From assembly GCA_964448005.1 (NCBI GenBank), contig CAYUUW010000069.1, forward strand, positions 1 to 5,837: a DNA stretch of 5,837 bases, written 5' to 3'. The position numbers and the translations under genes were made by a program. Source of the DNA: CAYUUW01 sp964448005 (lineage in GTDB: Bacteria > Patescibacteriota > Gracilibacteria > UM-FILTER-43-11). Numbering within the stretch: position 1 is the stretch's first letter; each line of letters opens with the position of its first letter. The notes beneath the pieces are model-generated. The model saw only the letters and a program-made list of their open reading frames with translations, made no database searches and was not told the DNA's origin. Of this stretch, positions 1-4,567 are shown in pieces.

Positions 1-78
1 TATTATCCAGTCATCTGAAAACCCTGGGTGTCCTAATTCCAATTTGAATTCAGGAGCCCAAAAAAAATAGACACGGCA

Positions 79-729
79 TTGAGAAGCCGCAATTCAAATG
101 AAAGAGATTTTGCTGCTTTTTGTTCCAGAAACAACATTGGTTTGATCGTGAATGGCTACAAGCGGCGTTTTTCGAATGAAGCAGACGCTGAAGATTTTGA
201 AGGCAGATTGCTTTTGATCATTTGGGAGAGTATCGGCACAATTTATGGCCTTGAATACCCTCGGGCTTATGTGGCTGGCATAGCCAGAAATTTATTCAAC
301 AATATATTCAGAGGCCAATATATCCGCCGCGATAAATTGGGCCATCACCAGATCGAGGCCGATGAGGCTGAAGCCCCTCCTTTATTGCCAGAGGACTTGG
401 CAGAAGTTCAATACCAAGATCGCTTGAATTTTTTTGAAGAGCTTGGAAGGGTGGCAAATCTGTCTGAAGAACATTTGCAGGTGCTCATTGCCTATTATCT
501 AGATTTAAAAACGGGTCCAATGATTGCTGCTGAGCTTGGAACGCCAGAGGCGACTGTCCGTACTCGCCTGCATATGGCGCGCAAAGCAATACGGAAGGTT
601 GGTTTTTTAAAATTTGAAGAACTGATGTTTTACTTTATCAGTACGGCACGTTTGGCGGAAGCCATGGAGGATTTTGGCGTTAAGATTCCGATAGGGAATT
701 TTTTGGCCCAATTTGCAAAAGTAAAGTGA
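79..729 (+). CDS. ECF-type RNA polymerase sigma-70 family factor
   Basis: Likely a group 4 (ECF) sigma factor that directs RNA polymerase to a small set of promoters; the target genes are unknown. Residues about 13-87 resemble sigma region 2: an acidic EADAEDFEGRL helix, then an aromatic WESIGTIYGLEYPRAYV stretch and the typical IARNL motif, followed by a basic segment (FRGQYIRRDKL). Residues about 128-173 resemble region 4, with LSEEHLQVLIAYYL leading into the helix-turn-helix IAAELGTPEATVRTRLHMARKAIRK. The two are joined by an acidic, proline-containing linker. A tail of about 43 residues (174-216) follows region 4 and is longer than in a minimal ECF factor. No in-frame ATG precedes region 2. 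The frame is open from 37, and TTG at 79 is the first common alternative start; an AGGAG at 52-56 lies 22 bases upstream, which is too far for a classical ribosome site. GTG at 148 would cut into region 2. No anti-sigma gene is recognisable next to it. The gene is visibly more AT-rich than the secretion genes. The family call is fairly secure; the start is not. Confidence 0.82.
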   Translation: MRSRNSNERDFAAFCSRNNIGLIVNGYKRRFSNEADAEDFEGRLLLIIWESIGTIYGLEYPRAYVAGIARNLFNNIFRGQYIRRDKLGHHQIEADEAEAPPLLPEDLAEVQYQDRLNFFEELGRVANLSEEHLQVLIAYYLDLKTGPMIAAELGTPEATVRTRLHMARKAIRKVGFLKFEELMFYFISTARLAEAMEDFGVKIPIGNFLAQFAKVK

Positions 730-776
730 AGCTGTAAAGGCATCCAGGCTTCGCTGGAAAGCTGCTCGTAAATGCG

Positions 777-826
777 TGGATTCCCGCTGCTAGGTAGCCC
801 TTTTGGGGCTTTCGCGGGAATGACAA
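777..826. repeat. Dispersed palindromic repeat, ATTCCCGC / GCGGGAAT type
   Basis: ATTCCCGC (780-787) is the exact reverse complement of GCGGGAAT (814-821). A second stem, AGCCC (796-800) with GGGCT (806-810), is nested inside. The flanks TGG...GACAA recur at 2116-2145 in the same orientation. The ATTCCC-n-GGGAAT layout resembles REP-like or dRS3-like intergenic repeats known in many Gram-negative genomes. Membership in a particular named family is not shown. Confidence 0.6.
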
Positions 827-865
827 TGCGAAAGGCTGGATTCGACCATCTCACGGCTGAATGGA

Positions 866-894
866 TTGACTAATCATAAGAATTATGATATTTT
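866..894 (+). promoter_or_regulatory. Possible sigma-70 promoter for the membrane protein gene
   Basis: TTGACT (866-871) matches the -35 consensus at five of six positions. TATTTT (889-894) matches the -10 consensus at four of six, with a 17-base spacer. Transcription from here would give a leader of about 150 bases containing the 931-1010 structure. The -10 element is weak and the region is AT-rich, so a chance match is possible. Confidence 0.28.
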
Positions 895-930
895 TCCGGC
901 GCTGCTCCTTTTCACCATCGGCCCAAGATT

Positions 931-1010
931 GAACAGGGATTCCCTTATGTCCTGCAGTCCGCATTCGCGGTACTTCAGGGCAGAATCTGTCCCTGTTCGG
1001 TTCAGAACAG
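931..1010 (+). promoter_or_regulatory. Structured leader with mutually exclusive hairpins
   Basis: GAACAGGGA (931-939) is the exact reverse complement of TCCCTGTTC (990-998). Inside that pair, TTC/GAA (940-942 / 983-985) continue the stem after an internal loop. The apex is an 11-bp imperfect hairpin (CCTG 951-954, AGT 956-958, CCGC 959-962, loop ATTC, GCGG 967-970, ACT 972-974, CAGG 976-979). CTGTTC (993-998) can instead pair with GAACAG (1005-1010) across a 6-base loop, so the outer stem and this small hairpin compete. The structure ends 43 bases before the preferred start of the downstream gene. It could be a cis-acting RNA or a remnant of a palindromic mobile repeat; no known riboswitch is recognised. 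Confidence 0.4.
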
Positions 1011-1052
1011 ACGATGGTTGGCTTCCTCAACCACCACAGAAAAGGCAAGCAA

Positions 1053-1952
1053 ATGCGCATTCTTCGTTACATCGGAAATAGTCTCCTCAACGCTCTTGTT
1101 CAGGTCTTCAGTTTCTTCTTCGACAACCAAAGCCCCGACCGAATCAGCTTGCGGCCGCCCTTCGGGGCCGTCGTCCTTGGGCTGTGTCTCATGGGCATTG
1201 TGCCCACCATCCGTTTCGTGGACACATCCGTCGTTGTTGTACGAGACATTCTGGTCCTCATGAGCATGTCCGACGACGAGCGACATGATTACCTCACGGA
1301 TGGGGTACAGGAAAATCTCCAGCACAAGTTCGGCCACCGGCTCAGCAATCCAGGGTCCGACGAAATGTCCCAGCTCGAAAGCGAGCGCGCCGAGTACGAA
1401 GCAGCGGTGTTCTGCCAGCCCAACGGCGAGAACGAGCCCGTTTGTCTGTTGGGATCCAGTGACGATGTGGGTCCTGCGGAGGTGCAAGAGTGTTTCTTGG
1501 ATCCTTACTTTACGACCAAGGTGGATGGCGAAGAGCTGACCCCTCTCCACATCCTCGTGACCCACTGCTTTTCGTCCGACGATAAAGGGCGGTTGGGGGA
1601 AATGGTGGAAGCCAACCCTCTCCTTCTGGTCAATGCTGGCGACGGCAGCTGGGAGCGAGCTAGCGCAAACGTGCTCCGCGAGTGGGCCTTGGGCCTCGAG
1701 CTTCGCGGGTGCGAATCATACAAGGGCAAGCGCTTCCTCAGCGTGCCCTGCGCGCTGAAGAAGTGGGCCGAGGCCACGGAGGCTCCGGTCAAGACGTCCG
1801 CGTACGGCGAGCCGGCCTTCGACCTCGCTCCGATCAGCTTCCGGCCCATCCTCAATGACTCGTTCCACTACGGAGTCACCTATCCGATCGAGATCGAGTC
1901 CATCTCCGTTTCGTGCGAAGGTCCCGATACGAGGACCATCTCGCTCGACTGA
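1053..1952 (+). CDS. Hypothetical membrane-anchored protein, family not recognised
   Basis: The product has 299 residues from ATG at 1053, which is preferred because AAAAGG (1040-1045) lies 7 bases upstream. An ATG at 1014 would add 13 residues but has no ribosome site. Codon third positions are GC-rich, and a terminator follows 45 bases after the stop, both supporting a real gene. The N-terminus has a basic, hydrophobic helix (about 3-23). A probable transmembrane segment follows (about 37-56, FGAVVLGLCLMGIVPTIRF), then a second hydrophobic run (about 58-72). The remaining 225 residues are soluble, acidic in the first half (SDDERHDYL, ESERAEYEA), and contain seven scattered cysteines that could form disulfides if this part is outside the cytoplasm. 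No catalytic motif is seen. It is not a recognisable anti-sigma factor. It is convergent with the secretion cluster and probably not part of it. Confidence 0.7.
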   Translation: MRILRYIGNSLLNALVQVFSFFFDNQSPDRISLRPPFGAVVLGLCLMGIVPTIRFVDTSVVVVRDILVLMSMSDDERHDYLTDGVQENLQHKFGHRLSNPGSDEMSQLESERAEYEAAVFCQPNGENEPVCLLGSSDDVGPAEVQECFLDPYFTTKVDGEELTPLHILVTHCFSSDDKGRLGEMVEANPLLLVNAGDGSWERASANVLREWALGLELRGCESYKGKRFLSVPCALKKWAEATEAPVKTSAYGEPAFDLAPISFRPILNDSFHYGVTYPIEIESISVSCEGPDTRTISLD

Positions 1953-1997
1953 ACCGAACCGGTTCTTGTCCCTCGGCCTGCGCCGGAGGACCCCCAC

Positions 1998-2025
1998 AAA
2001 GCCCTCGACGAAAGTCGGGGCTTTT
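1998..2025 (+). terminator. Intrinsic terminator after the hypothetical membrane protein gene
   Basis: The left arm AAAGCCC (1998-2004) pairs with GGGCTTT (2018-2024). After a bulged T at 2005, CGAC (2006-2009) pairs with GTCG (2014-2017), closing a GAAA tetraloop. The stem ends in a run of four T, and the three A at its base would give a short U-run on the other strand, so weak bidirectional activity is possible. It lies 45 bases after the stop at 1952 and separates it from the convergent secretion genes. Confidence 0.65.
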
Positions 2026-2056
2026 CAACACGCCTCCAGCTTTGACCCCCCTCTGA

Positions 2057-2076
2057 CCTGCCTGTCGGCAGGCAGG
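2057..2076. repeat. Perfect palindrome CCTGCCTG-TCGG-CAGGCAGG
   Basis: Two 8-bp arms (2057-2064 and 2069-2076) are exact reverse complements around a TCGG loop. Short GC-rich palindromes of this form, read in one frame as a PACRQAG-like peptide, are common intergenic repeats in environmental bacterial genomes. There is no U-run, so it is not a standard terminator. It sits in the gap between convergent genes. Confidence 0.5.
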
Positions 2077-2115
2077 CACGGAATCCATGCATTTTTCCTC
2101 ATTCCATGATAGGTC

Positions 2116-2145
2116 TGGATTCCGGCTCGTGGGCCGGAATGACAA
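2116..2145. repeat. Dispersed palindromic repeat, ATTCCGGC / GCCGGAAT type
   Basis: ATTCCGGC (2119-2126) and GCCGGAAT (2133-2140) form an 8-bp perfect stem with a 6-base loop. The flanks TGG before and GACAA after match the copy at 777-826 in the same orientation, so the two belong to one repeat family. It lies 45 bases downstream of the GspF-like stop codon and may also act as a 3' end stabiliser for that transcript. Confidence 0.6.
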
Positions 2146-2189
2146 GCTGTGGCAAGGGAATGGCAGCCGAAAGGGCGAGGGGTCCGCAA

Positions 2190-3389
2190 CTAGCTGATCG
2201 TATCGCCGATGTAGAAGAAGGGCAGCATCACCGCCAGCACGATGGAACCCACCAGGGCCGCCACGAAAAAGATCATCAGCGGCTCGATCACGGTCGAGAT
2301 GTTCTTCAGCGCATAGTCGATGCTTTTGCGGTAGTTGTCGCGCACCTTCAGCATCATCCTGGCGATCGCCCCCGTGCTTTCCCCAATGTGCATCATCTGC
2401 GCCACCTGCAGGGGGAAGAGCGGATGCTCCTTGAACGATTGAGATTTCAGGTCCTCCAGGCCCATCAGGGCACTCAGCTCCTTGCCCAGCACCACGCCCT
2501 GCCTCAGCTCCTCGGCCGCCTGGCGGTAGTGCAGGTTGCCCAGGGTGCGCTGGGCGATGGAGAAGGCGTCGCTGATCAGCACGCCGCTGCTCAGAAGCAT
2601 GCCCATGTTGCCGCAGAGCATCATCAGCTGCCTTTCGCGGCTCAGGCGGCCCGCCACCGGCAGGCCGAACACCAGCGATTCCCCCAGCCAGCGGCCCAAG
2701 GTCGTTTTGCAGAAGAAAGCCCAGATCGAAACGCCGCCCAGCGCGAGCCCCAGAATCAGGATCTTCCAGCGCAGCAGCACAAAATCGCTCAGGTCGATCA
2801 CCGCTTGAGTCAGCGAGGGCAGGGCCACCCCGGCTTCGCTGTACATTTGGGCGATCTTGGGAATCACAAAGGCCATCATGCCCGCTACCAATCCCAAGGC
2901 CAGCACGATCAGGATCACCGGATAGAACATGGCTCCCTTGATCTTGCGGGCGAAATCCTCGCTGGATTCCATCGTCTGCACCAGTTCGCTCATCACCGCC
3001 TTCAGGTTGCCGCTCTTTTCCCCAGCGGCCACCAGCGCCACCTGCATCGGCGGGAACGCATTCGGGAACCTCCCCATCGATTCGGCCAGCCCCAAGCCAG
3101 CATTGATGCAGTCCACCATTTGGCCGTACAGGGCCCGAATGCTTTTCTTCTTCTCCTGGGCCCGCACCAGCAGCAGGGCATCCATGATGGTGACTCCCGC
3201 CCCCACCAGGGTGGCGATCTGGTCGTAGAACGCCAGGCGCTGCTTCAGCGGAGGCCTCAATCGCCGCAGGCTCCAAGGAGCTTCGGGCGGCGAGGCGGCG
3301 GCCTTGCCCTCTCCGGCAGCAGGAGGCTGGGCGGCGGCGGGCTTGGAGAAGGGCCAAAATCCCTTTGTTTTTTCCGGCAGATCGATCAT
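2190..3389 (-). CDS. GspF/PilC-type inner-membrane platform protein
   Basis: This is the polytopic inner-membrane protein of type II secretion or type IV pilus machines; it contacts the assembly ATPase and guides pilin subunits. The 399-residue product shows the two repeated T2SSF domains. The first spans about 50-172 (FYDQIATLVGAGVTIMDAL, then AAGEKSGNL at 121-129), followed by a membrane helix (FYPVILIVLALGLVAGMMAFV, about 155-175). A second hydrophobic segment (ILILGLALGGVSIWAFF) precedes the second domain, which has CGNMGMLLSSGVLISDAF and the matching IGESTGAI at about 335-342. The protein ends with the usual C-terminal helix (VIEPLMIFFVAALVGSIVL) and PFF. The N-terminus is atypical: a Pro/Ala-rich linker (about 13-40) replaces the beta-strand module many family members have. 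ATG at 3389 has no strong ribosome site; GGAG is about 30 bases upstream. It lies 73 bases downstream of the pilin gene in the same probable operon. GspF and PilC cannot be told apart here. Confidence 0.93.
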   Translation of the reverse strand: MIDLPEKTKGFWPFSKPAAAQPPAAGEGKAAASPPEAPWSLRRLRPPLKQRLAFYDQIATLVGAGVTIMDALLLVRAQEKKKSIRALYGQMVDCINAGLGLAESMGRFPNAFPPMQVALVAAGEKSGNLKAVMSELVQTMESSEDFARKIKGAMFYPVILIVLALGLVAGMMAFVIPKIAQMYSEAGVALPSLTQAVIDLSDFVLLRWKILILGLALGGVSIWAFFCKTTLGRWLGESLVFGLPVAGRLSRERQLMMLCGNMGMLLSSGVLISDAFSIAQRTLGNLHYRQAAEELRQGVVLGKELSALMGLEDLKSQSFKEHPLFPLQVAQMMHIGESTGAIARMMLKVRDNYRKSIDYALKNISTVIEPLMIFFVAALVGSIVLAVMLPFFYIGDTIS

Positions 3390-3462
3390 GGGTGAAAAGA
3401 AGGGGCTAAAGGGAAATCTCCACAGGGGCCAAAACGCTCCCCTGCGGGTCGGAAAGGCTCAA

Positions 3463-4509
3463 TCACAGGGGCTCCGCAAGGAGCTTGTCCTCTTTGAAAA
3501 GCTGCCGGGCGCCGTAGGGCTCCTCCAGGCGAAGGCGGTAGCCTTTCGGCCCCAACAGAAGCGCGCCGCGACGGTCCGGGTCCAGCTCGAAATGGATGAA
3601 GCGGATCAGGCCCGAGCTCTGGCCGTCTTCCTCCAGCTGCCATTGCCACTCATTGTCCTTGGCGGAGGAGAAATCGAAGCAATGGAACTGCCCGTCGGCC
3701 ACCGCGCGCAGCTCCAAAATCTGCTCGCGCTCGTTGCGCAGCAGCAGGCTGCCGGAATGGCCCAGGATCAGCTTCTGCTGGCCAGCAAGACAAGGATCGA
3801 TTTCCTTCGGCTCCCACTGCAGCCAAGGCTGGGAATCCGGCCCTTCGCTCACGGCCACCAGGTGAGTCGGGGCAAAATGCAGCGTGCTGAGGGAATGCTC
3901 TCCCGCCAGCACCTCCAGCTCCAGGCGATGCACAGTGTCCTGGATCGCTCCAGCCGCCTGGCGAGCCGACAGGCTCTTTCCGAATTGCCCGAAGCCCGCC
4001 ACCGCCCCCACAGCCATCACGGCCGCGACCGCAACCACAACCACCAGTTCCGCTAAAGTGAAACCGTTGGGATTATTGGGATTATTGGGATTATGGGGAG
4101 AATTGGGATTATTGGGATTATGGGGAGAATTAAGATTATGGGGAGTTTTGAGGGAGTTGATGAGCTTGAAGATGAAGTATCCTGTTTTGTTCAACTGTTC
4201 AAGTAAAACATTGTAATCTGCCTCCTTCAGAAAACCCAATTCGTGAGACAAATCGAACTGGCTATCCAATTCAGCCAAAGAGCCATAGGCGATATTGAAA
4301 AAATAGAGCCTTTCTTTCCTGCCTGCCCTTTGATTCCCCTCAGCCAAGTTGGACATGATGGAAACAGCGGCTCGGCGCATTTGAGAGGTTAACCCATAAA
4401 GCTCTTCCTTGGGAAAACGGCTCGTCAGCTCGTATATTGTCTTCGCCAGAACCTTGGCCTTTTGCCAGCCGATCAAATTCCTGAATGTGCTTTGGTAGCC
4501 GTCGCTCAT
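3463..4509 (-). CDS. Four-helix-bundle (S23/IVP) domain fused to a type IV prepilin-like (GspH-like) protein
   Basis: A single uninterrupted frame of 348 residues encodes two normally separate proteins. Residues 1-121 are a complete S23/intervening-sequence-type four-helix-bundle protein (FRNLIGWQKAKVLAKTIYEL, YGLTSQMRRAAVSIMSNLAEG, then SLAELDSQFDL and the final KTGYFIFKLINSLK). Residues 122-148 are a linker of NPN and SPH triplets translated from 9-nt DNA repeats. Residue 149 is the Gly of a class III prepilin site, G|FTLAEL, with Glu at mature position 5, followed by a membrane helix (LVVVVAVAAVMAVGAVAGF). The mature pilin part is about 199 residues, reasonable for a GspH-like pseudopilin. 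No ATG, GTG or TTG lies in frame near the Gly, so the pilin cannot start alone and its usual short basic leader is absent. ATG at 4509 is preferred over one at 4632, which would overlap the ATPase gene. The neighbours (ATPase upstream, platform protein downstream) support a pseudopilin role. Functional fusion and inactivated pilin gene both remain possible. Confidence 0.8.
   Translation of the reverse strand: MSDGYQSTFRNLIGWQKAKVLAKTIYELTSRFPKEELYGLTSQMRRAAVSIMSNLAEGNQRAGRKERLYFFNIAYGSLAELDSQFDLSHELGFLKEADYNVLLEQLNKTGYFIFKLINSLKTPHNLNSPHNPNNPNSPHNPNNPNNPNGFTLAELVVVVAVAAVMAVGAVAGFGQFGKSLSARQAAGAIQDTVHRLELEVLAGEHSLSTLHFAPTHLVAVSEGPDSQPWLQWEPKEIDPCLAGQQKLILGHSGSLLLRNEREQILELRAVADGQFHCFDFSSAKDNEWQWQLEEDGQSSGLIRFIHFELDPDRRGALLLGPKGYRLRLEEPYGARQLFKEDKLLAEPL
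4067..4147. repeat. Left arm: nine tandem 9-nt units (TTGGGATTA / TGGGGAGAA)
   Basis: The block divides exactly into nine 9-base units: TTGGGATTA three times, TGGGGAGAA, TTGGGATTA twice, TGGGGAGAA, then the variants TTAAGATTA and TGGGGAGTT. Eight of the nine carry a run of three or four G on the plus strand. Read on the minus strand in the fusion gene's frame, the units encode NPN or SPH triplets. Because the unit length is a multiple of three, gain or loss of units would not shift the downstream pilin frame. Confidence 0.9.
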
Positions 4510-4532
4510 GAGTTTTTGTTTTTCTCTCAACG

Positions 4533-4566
4533 CTCCCCATAATCCCCAAGCTCCCCATAATCCCCA
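4533..4566. repeat. Right arm: two 18-nt units with four CCCC runs spaced 9 nt apart
   Basis: CTCCCCATAATCCCCAAG (4533-4550) is followed by an almost complete second copy (4551-4566). C-runs of four start at 4535, 4544, 4553 and 4562, each exactly 9 bases after the last. This is the inverted counterpart of the left arm. It fills most of the 58-base gap between the ATPase stop and the S23 ATG. In the minus-strand transcript it reads as four GGGG runs separated by 5-base loops, a canonical four-tract quadruplex pattern. Confidence 0.88.
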
Positions 4567-4567
4567 C

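Larger units (their letters stand above)
730..1052. other. Intergenic region between sigma factor gene and membrane protein gene
   Basis: No credible gene is seen here. The stretch holds a short imperfect hairpin just after the sigma gene (TCCAG 743-747 with CTGGA 754-758, no T-run), a dispersed palindromic repeat (777-826), a weak promoter candidate (866-894), and a long structured segment (931-1010) upstream of the next gene. The open frames crossing it are low-complexity readings of the repeats and hairpins; for example, the minus-strand reading of the palindrome gives a VIPAKA-type peptide. Confidence 0.6.
4067..4566 (-). mobile_element. Putative insertion element: S23/IVP gene bracketed by inverted G-run arms
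   Basis: This AT-rich block sits between GC-rich secretion genes and contains the S23-type gene. Its left arm (4067-4147) and right arm (4533-4566) are inverted relative to each other and share the 12-bp core GATTATGGGGAG (4089, 4116 and 4134 on the plus strand; inverted at 4533 and 4551). The right edge is one base from the ATPase stop codon (4568-4570), and the left edge abuts the prepilin Gly codon, as expected for an insertion at the gene junction. S23 proteins are known from intervening sequences in 23S rRNA genes, which also have complementary ends. No transposase is encoded, and no target-site duplication is evident. The boundaries are inferred from the arms. Confidence 0.55.

Noticed and set aside
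743..758. Terminator after the sigma factor gene
   Set aside because: The stem is only 5 bp (TCCAG/CTGGA) and no T-run follows.
630..854. Short minus-strand gene with a VIPAKA peptide
   Set aside because: The peptide is simply the translated palindromic repeat at 777-826 plus the antisense of the sigma gene's end.
866..889. Promoter TTGACT with TATGAT at 884-889
   Set aside because: TATGAT is a better -10 match, but the spacer would be only 12 bases, too short for a sigma-70 promoter.
1002..1565. Minus-strand open frame of 187 codons opposite the hypothetical membrane protein gene
   Set aside because: The plus-strand frame has the better ribosome site, a membrane segment and a properly placed terminator; the antisense frame has none of these.
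1876..3357. Long minus-strand open frame of 493 codons in another frame over the GspF-like gene
   Set aside because: It is a low-complexity Gly/Ala/Arg-rich reading that crosses the terminator, the palindromes and the convergent gene; no domain is visible.
2106..3395. Long plus-strand open frame of 429 codons opposite the GspF-like gene
   Set aside because: It is rich in His, Gln and Arg, as expected for the antisense of a GC-rich gene, and the minus strand encodes an unmistakable platform protein.
3304..4056. Plus-strand open frame of 250 codons opposite the pseudopilin part
   Set aside because: It is antisense to the pilin domain, whose G|FTLAEL motif and helix are clear on the minus strand.
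4067..4147. CRISPR array
   Set aside because: The units are 9 bases long with no spacers and no cas genes nearby; this is a short tandem repeat forming an element arm.
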